64,000 nt of DNA from Exobacillus caeni (GTDB taxonomy: Bacteria > Bacillota > Bacilli > Bacillales > Guptibacillaceae): NCBI RefSeq assembly GCF_005747095.1, contig NZ_SWLG01000004.1:305586-369585 (forward strand), in the 5' to 3' direction. Shown here piece after piece: positions 15,480 to 23,274 of this stretch. Positions within the stretch are counted from its first letter, which is position 1. The number at the start of each line of letters is the position of its first letter. The notes under the pieces were generated by a model. It ran no database searches. It was not told where the DNA came from and worked only from the letters and a program-made list of their open reading frames with translations. The position numbers and the translations under genes are program-made.

Positions 15480-17126
15480 ATGGCATATTCCGAAAAACCA
15501 TGGCTAAAGTATTATCATCAGGACGTAAGCGAACATTTACAATTAGAAGAACGTCCCCTCACGTCATTGCTCACCGATTCCGTTAAGAAATACGGGGACA
15601 AAACCGCGTTAACCTTTTACCACAAGACATTTACCTTCAAAGAAGTTTATGGCATCGTAGAACAATTTGCGGCATGCCTTCACAAAGCCGGTTTTCAAAA
15701 AGGAGACAGGCTTGCGATCATGCTGCCGAATACACCCCATTATATCTTTTCATTGTTTGTTTCCGTAAGGCTTGGCGGCGCTGCTGTCCAGGTTAATCCT
15801 ATGTATGTAGAGAGAGAAATCGAATACACCCTGAACGACTCAGGCGCCAGGTTCATGGTGGTGCTTGATGCGCTTTATCCGAAAGTGAAGAGCGTACAGA
15901 AAAATACCTCTCTTGAAAAAGTGATTGTTGTTTCGCTTGGACAGCAACAAGTAGATTTGCAGGATGGCGATCTTTTATTCGAGGATTTCCTGAAGACTTC
16001 TGCTGAAAAAGCGCCTGAAGTGGAAATAGATTCGAAGCAGGACGTAGCCGTTCTTCAATATACGGGAGGGACGACCGGAGTATCGAAAGGGGTTATGCTC
16101 ACCCATTACAACCTGCTTTCAAATGTAGAACAGGTATATGAGTTCATGTTCAAAGCGCTGGAGGTTCCTGACAATCCTAAGGTCATGTCGGTATTGCCGA
16201 TGTTCCATATTTATGGGTTGACCTGTAATGCTTTCCAGGGATTCCGGACCGGAGGCAACCAGATCATTCTTCCTAGATTCGAACTTCAGGAAGTGCTTGA
16301 GACGGTTAAGCGTGAAAAGCCGTTCCAGATGTCAGGGGTTCCAACAATGTACATTGCATTAAACAGCCGTCCGGACCTTGAAGAGTATGGCTTCGATCAA
16401 ATCGAACACTACAACAGCGGCGGCGCAGCGATGCCGGTCGAACAGCTGAAAAAGTTTGAAGAAAGGACCGGGAAAAAGCTCTGTGAAGGATACGGACTTT
16501 CAGAAGCCTCACCTGTCACCCATTTTAATCCGCCGTTTGCTGAAAGAAGAATCGGAAGTATCGGTATTCCGATGCCTGGGACAGTAGCAAGGGTTGTTAT
16601 CCCTTCCGATGGCGGCAGTCTTGAAGATGTTCCGCAGGGAGAGGTCGGGGAGCTTGCGATCAATGGGCCTCAGGTGATGAAAGGATACTGGGATAAGCCG
16701 GAAGAAACAGAAGCAGTACTTAAAGGAGACTGGCTCCTGACAGGTGACCTCGCCCGCATGGATGAGGATGGGTACTTCTCGATTGTCGACCGCAAGAAAG
16801 ACATGATCATTGCGAGCGGCTATAACATTTATCCTCGTGAGATCGAAGAAGTTCTATATCAACACCCTGCAGTGCAGGAACTGATTGTCCTCGGTATACC
16901 AGACGAGTACCGGGGGGAAACGGTCAAAGCCTACATCACGTTAAAAGAGGGAGAACAGGTTACAGAAGATGAACTCATGACATTTGCAAGGAAATATCTT
17001 GCTGCATATAAAGTTCCAACAGAGATCGAGTTTCGAGAAGTATTGCCGAAATCAGCAGTCGGAAAGCTGTTGAAACGGAAGTTAAGAGATGAAGAAGTAG
17101 CGAAAAAGACAAAAATGTCCAAGTAA
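15480..17126 (+). CDS. Long-chain fatty-acid--CoA ligase (LcfA/FadD-like)
   Basis: 548 aa. ATP-dependent activation of a carboxylic acid to its CoA ester. The AMP-binding motif YTGGTTGVSKGVMLTHYN, GYGLSEASPVTH, the hinge DRKKDMIIASGYNIYPREIE and the C-terminal catalytic Lys in LPKSAVGKLLKR are all present. Length is typical for LcfA. RBS GGAGG is 8 nt upstream of the ATG, and the SDR gene follows after 15 nt. The acyl substrate (fatty or hydroxy acid) cannot be told from sequence alone. Confidence 0.93.
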   Translation: MAYSEKPWLKYYHQDVSEHLQLEERPLTSLLTDSVKKYGDKTALTFYHKTFTFKEVYGIVEQFAACLHKAGFQKGDRLAIMLPNTPHYIFSLFVSVRLGGAAVQVNPMYVEREIEYTLNDSGARFMVVLDALYPKVKSVQKNTSLEKVIVVSLGQQQVDLQDGDLLFEDFLKTSAEKAPEVEIDSKQDVAVLQYTGGTTGVSKGVMLTHYNLLSNVEQVYEFMFKALEVPDNPKVMSVLPMFHIYGLTCNAFQGFRTGGNQIILPRFELQEVLETVKREKPFQMSGVPTMYIALNSRPDLEEYGFDQIEHYNSGGAAMPVEQLKKFEERTGKKLCEGYGLSEASPVTHFNPPFAERRIGSIGIPMPGTVARVVIPSDGGSLEDVPQGEVGELAINGPQVMKGYWDKPEETEAVLKGDWLLTGDLARMDEDGYFSIVDRKKDMIIASGYNIYPREIEEVLYQHPAVQELIVLGIPDEYRGETVKAYITLKEGEQVTEDELMTFARKYLAAYKVPTEIEFREVLPKSAVGKLLKRKLRDEEVAKKTKMSK

Positions 17127-17141
17127 CAAACGGAGGGAACA

Positions 17142-17918
17142 ATGGTGCATATAAACGAACTTTTTGACCTGAAAGGAAAAACGGCGATCGTCACAGGCGG
17201 CGGAAGGGGGCTGGGAGAGCAGATCTCCCTTGCCCTCGCCGAATCCGGAGCTAATATTGTGATATGTTCCAGAAAAGTGGAAGCATGCGAAGAAACAGCG
17301 GAAAAGCTAAAGGAATACGGTGTGGAAACGCTGCCGTTAGCATGTGATGTTACGAAACAAGAAGATATAGAATCAGTTGTCCGCCAAACAGTAGAACGAT
17401 TTGGAACAATCGATATTCTCTTTAACAACAGCGGTGCCACATGGGGAGCGCCTGCACTTGAAATGCCGCTTGAAGCCTGGAAGAAAGTGATCGATGTTAA
17501 TGTAACCGGAACATTTTTGATGGCGCAGGCTGTCGGAAAGGTAATGGCGAAGCAAAGGTCGGGAAAGATTATTAATCTCGCATCTGTAGCCGGCCTTGGA
17601 GGAGCAGATCCGAAAGTGATGGATGCGATCGGCTATTCTGCAAGCAAAGGGGCTGTTATTACCTTTACTAAAGATCTCGCTGTAAAGCTGGCTCCTTATA
17701 ATATTAACGTTAATGCCATTGCACCGGGGTTCTTCCCAACGAAAATGTCAAAAGGATTAATCGAGTATAACGGGGAGCAGATTCTTAAACGGACACCGCT
17801 TAACAGGTTTGGCGCTGAACATGAATTGAAGGGGGCTGCGTTGTTTCTTGCCGCGAAAGCGTCTGATTATGTGACAGGGCATATTCTGACCGTAGACGGC
17901 GGGATGTCTGCGATGTAG
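17142..17918 (+). CDS. Short-chain dehydrogenase/reductase (FabG-like)
   Basis: 258 aa. Rossmann motif TGGGRGLGEQ, NNSGATWG, catalytic Ser in INLASVAG, and YSASKGAV with the Tyr-x3-Lys pair. NAD(P)(H)-dependent oxidoreduction of a hydroxyl/keto group. The typical SDR C-terminus (VDGGMSAM) shows it is full length. In this cluster it could act on the omega or 4-hydroxyl group, or as a 3-hydroxyacyl-CoA dehydrogenase; this is inferred from context only. RBS GGAGGG. Confidence 0.92.
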   Translation: MVHINELFDLKGKTAIVTGGGRGLGEQISLALAESGANIVICSRKVEACEETAEKLKEYGVETLPLACDVTKQEDIESVVRQTVERFGTIDILFNNSGATWGAPALEMPLEAWKKVIDVNVTGTFLMAQAVGKVMAKQRSGKIINLASVAGLGGADPKVMDAIGYSASKGAVITFTKDLAVKLAPYNINVNAIAPGFFPTKMSKGLIEYNGEQILKRTPLNRFGAEHELKGAALFLAAKASDYVTGHILTVDGGMSAM

Positions 17919-17964
17919 CGTTGCTAGCCAAAATGATAGCGGCTGTGAGGCGAAAGGAGTCATC

Positions 17965-18531
17965 ATGAAAGGGAAAATCATTGAAAAGAGCTTGCAACTG
18001 TTCGAAACAAAAGGGTTCAGCGAAACATCGATCCAGGACATTGTGGATGAAATGGGTGTAACCAAAGGAACCTTCTATTACTATTTCAAGTCTAAAAAGC
18101 AGCTTTTAATGGATATTCATACGATGTATATCAGTGAACTCCTGAAGATGCAAACGGAGATAATGAATAATAGCGAAAAAGATGCAAAAGAGAAAATAAA
18201 GGGAATCGTAAGTATTTTGGTCAAGAGCATCCGTACACATGGCCCGAGTGCAAGAGTCTTTTTCAGGGAGCTTCGCCACCTTGATGAAAAGTCTCTCCCG
18301 GAAATTATCGAGAAACGTGATAAGGTTCGATATAATTTGCAAAAAGTTATAGAAGACGGGATTGATTCGGGTGAACTTCGCTCGGACCTGAAACCTGATA
18401 TCATCACGTTTGGAATACTTGGAATGTGTAATTGGAGCTATTCCTGGTTCAACCCGGAAGGTCCAGCATCGGAGGAAGATGTCATCTTAACGTATGTTGA
18501 GATGACTTTAAAAGGACTTTTACCATACTAA
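17965..18531 (+). CDS. TetR/AcrR-family transcriptional regulator
   Basis: 188 aa. N-terminal helix-turn-helix GFSETSIQDIVDEMGVTKGT followed by FYYYFKSKKQLL, the TetR_N signature; the variable C-terminal ligand domain covers about 60-188. Probably a repressor released by an acyl-CoA. It sits inside the cluster it likely controls, and a palindrome matching that at the operon promoter overlaps its own stop codon (18525-18542). RBS AAAGGAG. Specific ligand unknown. Confidence 0.92.
   Translation: MKGKIIEKSLQLFETKGFSETSIQDIVDEMGVTKGTFYYYFKSKKQLLMDIHTMYISELLKMQTEIMNNSEKDAKEKIKGIVSILVKSIRTHGPSARVFFRELRHLDEKSLPEIIEKRDKVRYNLQKVIEDGIDSGELRSDLKPDIITFGILGMCNWSYSWFNPEGPASEEDVILTYVEMTLKGLLPY
18497..18526 (+). 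promoter_or_regulatory. Weak candidate internal promoter
   Basis: TTGAGA and TACCAT separated by 18 nt within the end of the TetR gene. The -10 overlaps operator O2, which would allow repression. The match is weak (4/6 at -10). Confidence 0.3.
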
Positions 18532-18542
18532 CTGGTCAGTAG
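18525..18542. promoter_or_regulatory. TetR-type operator O2
   Basis: ATACTAACTGGTCAGTAG, 15/18 identical to O1 at 14099. It overlaps the TetR stop codon and lies 13 nt before the next gene. Confidence 0.7.
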
Positions 18543-18554
18543 GAGTGATAAAAA

Positions 18555-19442
18555 ATGAAAGCCGAAGATATTAAAAAAGTTTGTGTAGTCGGAAGCGGTT
18601 CGATGGGACACCAGATCGGGATGCTGTTTGCACTGGCGGGTTACCAGACGACGATTCAGGATATAAGTGAAGAATCACTGGAAAACGCGAAAAGCAAACT
18701 AGAAGCGATCATGGAGAAATGGGTGGCGAAAGAGAAGATTTCTCATGAGAGGAAGGAGACCGCTTTTAGCCATCTTGCATTTGAAACAAGCCTTGAGAAA
18801 GCTGCTTTCGATGCGGACTTTATCGTTGAAGCAGTTGTAGAAAAGCTTGAAGTGAAGAGAAGCGTGTTCAAGCAGCTTGATCAGATAGCGCCTCTTCATG
18901 CCATACTTGCAACGAACAGTTCGACGATCGTAAATTCCTTGATCGCCGATGCAACGTCAAGGCCTGACAAAGTATGCAACATGCATTTCTTTTTCCCGCC
19001 ATTAGTGATGGATTGTGTGGAAGTCGTGATGAGTGACCATACATCTGAAGAAACCGCACAACTGGCGATGGAAGTATGCAAAAAAATTAATCGGACAGGC
19101 ATCTTGCTTCGAAAAGAGATTTCGGGGTTTGTTGCAAACAGGATTCTTGGGTCGCTCACGAAAGAAGCATTGAACCTGTATGAGCAGGGGATCGCAGATT
19201 ACAAGGATATTGACCTTGTTGTCACAAAAGCCCTTAAACATCCGATCGGCCCGTTCGCATTGATGGATCTTTCCGGTATCGACGTCGCTTATTATGTCAT
19301 GCAGCAGCGATATGCTGAAACAGGCGACCCAGAAGATAAGCCGCCGAAGTGTGTGGAGGAAAAAGTGAAGGAAGGAAACCTGGGCAGAAAAACGGGTAAG
19401 GGCTGGTACGACTATCAAACTGAAAAGAAGGTGCAGATATGA
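18555..19442 (+). CDS. 3-hydroxyacyl-CoA dehydrogenase (HBD/MmgB-like)
   Basis: 295 aa. NAD-dependent oxidation of 3-hydroxyacyl-CoA. N-terminal Rossmann VCVVGSGSMGHQIG, catalytic Ser in ATNSSTI, His in the NMHFF segment, and GFVANRILG in the C-terminal domain. The usual HFFNP motif is HFFFP here (Asn to Phe), a departure from common family members. Length matches 3-hydroxybutyryl-CoA dehydrogenases. Its stop overlaps the next start by 4 nt (ATGA-type), so the two are translationally coupled. Confidence 0.93.
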   Translation: MKAEDIKKVCVVGSGSMGHQIGMLFALAGYQTTIQDISEESLENAKSKLEAIMEKWVAKEKISHERKETAFSHLAFETSLEKAAFDADFIVEAVVEKLEVKRSVFKQLDQIAPLHAILATNSSTIVNSLIADATSRPDKVCNMHFFFPPLVMDCVEVVMSDHTSEETAQLAMEVCKKINRTGILLRKEISGFVANRILGSLTKEALNLYEQGIADYKDIDLVVTKALKHPIGPFALMDLSGIDVAYYVMQQRYAETGDPEDKPPKCVEEKVKEGNLGRKTGKGWYDYQTEKKVQI

Positions 19443-20215
19443 ATGCAGTCAAAGTAACGAAACAGGATCACATTGGAATTGTCACGATTGATAACCCGCC
19501 TTTAAACGTTTTGGGCAGTTTTGTTTTTCAGGAGCTGGGAGAAGCATTTAAAAACCTCGCTGAAGATGAGGAAGTGCTGGTTGTTATCCTGACAGGTAAA
19601 GGGTCAAAAGCTTTTGTAGCAGGAGCTGATATTAAGGAGTTCCCGCAATTGATCGGTAATTCTGATATGAATAAAGTCGTCATGGACACCCATGCTGTTC
19701 TTAACCAGATAGAAGACTTTCCAAAGCCGACGATCGCCGTCCTGAACGGAATGGCCTTTGGCGGAGGCTGCGAGCTGGCGCTTACGTGTGATATTCGTAT
19801 CGCCGAGGAGCATGTGCAGATTGGACTGCCGGAAGTTAAACTCGGCATTTTTCCAGGCGGAGGAGGAACACAGCGTTTGCCGCGATTGATCGGAACATCC
19901 AGAGCAAAAGAACTGATGTTTACCGGCGACCCGATCGGATCGGAAAAAGCAGAGCGAATCGGACTGGTGAATGATGTTGTTGAGTCTGGAAAAGGGATGG
20001 AAGCAGGTCTGGCACTGGCGAAAAGAATCGCGGGCAATTCCCTGCAATCAACATCCAGAATCAAGAGTGCGGTCAACCGGGGAGTGCAGCTGCCGTTTAT
20101 TGAAGGCATCCAGTATGAAGCATTATTATTTGAAGAGATTTTTAAGACAGAAGATGTAAAAGAAGGAATTGCCGCCTTTATCGAAAAAAGAAAACCCCAA
20201 TACAGCAATCGATAG
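19439..20215 (+). CDS. Enoyl-CoA hydratase
   Basis: 258 aa crotonase-fold protein. It hydrates 2-enoyl-CoA to 3-hydroxyacyl-CoA. Oxyanion-hole segments are AFVAGADIKEF and AFGGGCELAL; the two catalytic glutamates of true hydratases are visible, in GGGCELAL and in IGLPEVKLGIFPGGGG. Full length for the family. Starts inside the stop of the preceding dehydrogenase and is followed by a second crotonase after 12 nt. Confidence 0.93.
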   Translation: MNAVKVTKQDHIGIVTIDNPPLNVLGSFVFQELGEAFKNLAEDEEVLVVILTGKGSKAFVAGADIKEFPQLIGNSDMNKVVMDTHAVLNQIEDFPKPTIAVLNGMAFGGGCELALTCDIRIAEEHVQIGLPEVKLGIFPGGGGTQRLPRLIGTSRAKELMFTGDPIGSEKAERIGLVNDVVESGKGMEAGLALAKRIAGNSLQSTSRIKSAVNRGVQLPFIEGIQYEALLFEEIFKTEDVKEGIAAFIEKRKPQYSNR

Positions 20216-20227
20216 GAGGAAAATAGA

Positions 20228-21013
20228 TTGGAAACTACCGTTACTTACAGTGTGTCAGATAAAATCGCAACGCTTACGCTAAACAGGCCAAAAGTGATGA
20301 ATTCCTTTGATTTGCAGATGCATGAAGACTTTTACAACTGTTTAGTACGAGCGAACGAAGATGAAGAAATAACAGCGATAATTATTAATGCGAATGGAAA
20401 AGGATTTAGTGCCGGAGCAGATTTGAGTGTTGTACACCAGGCTTCTGGAGAGTCATTGGACATCGGCGAGTATTTAAGAAAAACGTATAATCGGACGGTC
20501 CTTTATATGAGTGAAATCGAAAAGCCGGTGATCGCAAGCATCCATGGTGCAGCGTTTGGGGCGGGACTCGGAATCGCACTTGCCTGTGACTTCAGGATCG
20601 CGTCCGAGGATTCGTCGTTCTGCCTCGCTTTTATAAAAGTAGGATTGATGCCAGACGCCGGAACCCATTTTTACCTGCCGAGGATCATCGGGTTAAGCAG
20701 GGCGTTAGAGCTTGCGGCGTTAGGTGACACGATCGGTGTAGAGACCGCCAGCCAGTATGGGCTTATCAACAGAGTTGTAAAAAAAGAAGAGCTGGAAACG
20801 GAGACGGACCAGTTTGCGAAGCGGGTAGCGGGCCTTCCGACAAAAGCATTTGGGAAGATGAAGAGGACGATGAATGCGAGCTTTGAGCACACACTTGCCG
20901 AATCGCTTGAAGCCGAAGCCGACGGACAGGGCGAGCTTGGAAAAACAGAGGATCACAGAGAAGGTGTAAGCGCGTTTTTCGAACGGAGAAAACCAGCATT
21001 TACAGGAAGATAG
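20228..21013 (+). CDS. Crotonase-family isomerase, PaaG-like
   Basis: 261 aa, TTG start with AGGAGG 7 nt upstream. It has the crotonase fold (GFSAGADLS, AFGAGLGIALACDFRIA), but the first catalytic Glu of hydratases is Gly (FGAGLG) and the second is replaced (LAFIKVGLMPDAG). The Asp in MPDAG is where PaaG/enoyl-CoA isomerases carry their catalytic Asp. An isomerase (double-bond shift) is therefore more likely than a hydratase. Operon position next to a true hydratase fits a role in handling unsaturated or rearranged intermediates. Confidence 0.85.
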   Translation: METTVTYSVSDKIATLTLNRPKVMNSFDLQMHEDFYNCLVRANEDEEITAIIINANGKGFSAGADLSVVHQASGESLDIGEYLRKTYNRTVLYMSEIEKPVIASIHGAAFGAGLGIALACDFRIASEDSSFCLAFIKVGLMPDAGTHFYLPRIIGLSRALELAALGDTIGVETASQYGLINRVVKKEELETETDQFAKRVAGLPTKAFGKMKRTMNASFEHTLAESLEAEADGQGELGKTEDHREGVSAFFERRKPAFTGR

Positions 21014-21024
21014 AGGTGAGATAG

Positions 21025-21438
21025 ATGGTTTTTACATCAGAAATTAAAGTGCGGTTTGCGGAAACAGATGCACTTGGACACGTGAACAACTCCAGTTATT
21101 TTATTTATTTTGAACAGGCAAGGATTGAGTTCCTCGAACACCTTGGCTGCAATATGAACATGGAGGAATGGAAGTTTATCCTCGCATCGATCAGCTGCGA
21201 CTTTCTGAATCAGGGTTATTTCAATCAGATTTTAAGTGCGGAGACCTCTGTATCCAGAATCGGAAACAAAAGCTTCGGCTTGACCCACACGATTTATGAT
21301 AAAGATACCAGGACTCCCATAGCGAAGTCAGACTCGGCGATGATTTATTTTGACTTTAAGGAGCAAAAAAGCAAACCGATTCCTGATGAGTTAAAAAATA
21401 AGCTGGAAGCATATCTGTTGGTGAAAGCAGATGCCTAA
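21025..21438 (+). CDS. Acyl-CoA thioesterase, 4HBT hot-dog family
   Basis: 137 aa. Begins with the 4HBT motif RFAETDALGHVNNSSYFIYF, where the Asp is the catalytic residue, and ends in a typical short C-terminal helix. Hydrolyses acyl-CoA to free acid and CoA; could relieve CoA sequestration or release a product. RBS GAGGTGAG. Part of the run of closely spaced genes. Confidence 0.9.
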   Translation: MVFTSEIKVRFAETDALGHVNNSSYFIYFEQARIEFLEHLGCNMNMEEWKFILASISCDFLNQGYFNQILSAETSVSRIGNKSFGLTHTIYDKDTRTPIAKSDSAMIYFDFKEQKSKPIPDELKNKLEAYLLVKADA

Positions 21439-21452
21439 AAGGAGTGGATGAG

Positions 21453-22511
21453 ATGGCGATGAAAGAGACAATTCCAGTTCGGCAGGGAGAAGAGCTTAAT
21501 GAACAGAAGCTAGAACAGTTTATTGGCGAGCGGCTTGGAATAGACGGTGATCTATTGATCTCTCAGTTTCCTTCCGGGCATTCAAATTTAACTTACCTTC
21601 TTACAAAAGGAGACTGGGAGGCTGTATTGCGCCGTCCCCCGCTCGGGCCTGTAGCAGCAAAGGCGCATGATATGGAAAGAGAATCTAACTTTTTGAACAA
21701 GCTTCATCCGGTCTTTCCGCTTGCACCGAAGCCCTATCTGTTCTCGAAGGACGAGTCCATTATCGGAAGCCCTTTTTTTATTATGGAACGTAGAAGAGGA
21801 GTCGTGTTAGACACCGAGCTGCCTGAAGATATGCTTGTAACGGAAGAGTTAGGAAAAAGGATCAGTACCAAAATGGTAGAGACACTTGCGGCGCTCCATG
21901 CTGTTGATTATAAAGAGGCTGGGCTTGAAGAAATGACCCGTCCGGAAGGCTTTCTTGAGCGCCAGGTATACGGATGGATCAAGAGGTATGAGAAAGCTAA
22001 AACCGATGAGGTGGAGGGCGTGGAACAGTTGACGAACTGGTTGAAGAACAACCTTCCACAATCGGGAGAGGCGGCCGTGATCCACTATGATTACAAGTTG
22101 AACAACATGATGTTTGACCACGAACTTGAGGAAATAGTGGGCATTTTCGATTGGGAAATGTCGACGGTAGGAGATCCCCTTGCAGACCTTGGCTGTGCGA
22201 TGGGCTATTGGACACAGGAGGACGATCCTGACTTTCTAAAATATGGTATGGGCAAACCTTCTTTGACCGTAAATAAAGGATTCTTTACGAGGCAGGAGTT
22301 TATAGAAGCATATGCAGCAAAAAGCGGCAGGGATGTTTCGGACATGCCGTTTTATTTAACGTTTGCTTACTTCAAGCTCGCTGTCATCTGCCAGCAAATA
22401 TACTATCGGTATAAAAAGGGACAAACGAACGATTCTCGCTTCGAACGCATGGGCGAGTTCGTAAAAGGGCTTATTACATTCGCATCCTATCAGTCTCAGG
22501 AAAGAGTTTAA
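21453..22511 (+). CDS. ACAD10/11-type acyl kinase (aminoglycoside-phosphotransferase fold)
   Basis: 352 aa. APH-fold kinase: SGHSNLTYLL nucleotide loop, RRPPLGPVAAKAHDM (a hallmark of the kinase domain of ACAD10/11), the catalytic loop IHYDYKLNNMMFD and the metal-binding IFDWEMSTVGDPLADLG. In the known 4-hydroxyacid routes this kinase phosphorylates the 4-hydroxyl of the acyl-CoA before the ACAD partner removes phosphate. Start at 21453 chosen for spacing from AAAGGAG; the ATG at 21444 is too close. The matching dehydrogenase is the first gene of the cluster. Confidence 0.9.
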   Translation: MAMKETIPVRQGEELNEQKLEQFIGERLGIDGDLLISQFPSGHSNLTYLLTKGDWEAVLRRPPLGPVAAKAHDMERESNFLNKLHPVFPLAPKPYLFSKDESIIGSPFFIMERRRGVVLDTELPEDMLVTEELGKRISTKMVETLAALHAVDYKEAGLEEMTRPEGFLERQVYGWIKRYEKAKTDEVEGVEQLTNWLKNNLPQSGEAAVIHYDYKLNNMMFDHELEEIVGIFDWEMSTVGDPLADLGCAMGYWTQEDDPDFLKYGMGKPSLTVNKGFFTRQEFIEAYAAKSGRDVSDMPFYLTFAYFKLAVICQQIYYRYKKGQTNDSRFERMGEFVKGLITFASYQSQERV

Positions 22512-22515
22512 GAGA

Positions 22516-23274
22516 ATGGCTAAACTTCATGTATTGATGCAAAAAGAAATGATAGATCCAAGGAAGCTTGAAGGGAAGGTCGCGGTTGTGCTCGATGTGC
22601 TGCTCGCAACATCGACTATCATAAGCAGCTTGAATGCAGGTGCAAGCCAGGTCATCCCGGTGAAAAATGAGCAGGAAGCTAGAGACGAGATGAAAAGGCG
22701 GGCAGAAGAAGGGCCGATTGTTACAGGAGAGTTTAAAGGAAGGACGATCGAAGGGTTTCTTGATCCGCTGCCCACCTATTTGAAACAAAGAGCAGAAGGG
22801 AGAACGGTTATCCTTTCGACGACGAATGGAACGGTAGCGATTCGAAAAGCCCTCGGCGCACGCCATGTCTATATAGGTGCATTGCTTAATGGGGAAGCGC
22901 TTATCCAGCATCTTTTCGAAGAACATCCAAATGAGACGATCATCCTTATTTGTTCGGGGTCTTCCGATTCCTTTTGCATGGAAGATTTTTATGGAGCAGG
23001 ATATCTGGTGAGCCTGTTAGATAAAATTTCAGGGAGCCAATGGGAGCTGACGGATGCGGCTCTCACGGCAAAAATCTTTTACGAGGCAAATCAAACCGAT
23101 GCAGAAAAGATTCTCTTAAACTCCCGAGTTGGAAAAATGATGGCTGGACAAGGGTTAGAAGAAGAAGTGATCTTCGTTGCACAACAGGGAGTGATGGATG
23201 AAATTCCGGAACTAAGAGGAAACGCTCTTACGTCAGGGGCAAAAAAGGCTGCTTTAAAGGAGGATAAAGGATGA
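22516..23274 (+). CDS. ComB-family (2-phosphosulfolactate) phosphatase
   Basis: 252 aa. Motifs VAVVLDVLLATSTI, ILSTTNGTVAI and ICSGSSDSFCMEDFYGAG match the ComB family (EC 3.1.3.71), Mg-dependent acid phosphatases first described in coenzyme M synthesis. No sulfolactate synthesis genes are nearby. It starts 4 nt after the kinase stop and overlaps the next start by 4 nt, so it is firmly embedded in the operon. A role on a phosphorylated hydroxyacid or a side product of the kinase is an inference from context. Confidence 0.88.
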   Translation: MAKLHVLMQKEMIDPRKLEGKVAVVLDVLLATSTIISSLNAGASQVIPVKNEQEARDEMKRRAEEGPIVTGEFKGRTIEGFLDPLPTYLKQRAEGRTVILSTTNGTVAIRKALGARHVYIGALLNGEALIQHLFEEHPNETIILICSGSSDSFCMEDFYGAGYLVSLLDKISGSQWELTDAALTAKIFYEANQTDAEKILLNSRVGKMMAGQGLEEEVIFVAQQGVMDEIPELRGNALTSGAKKAALKEDKG

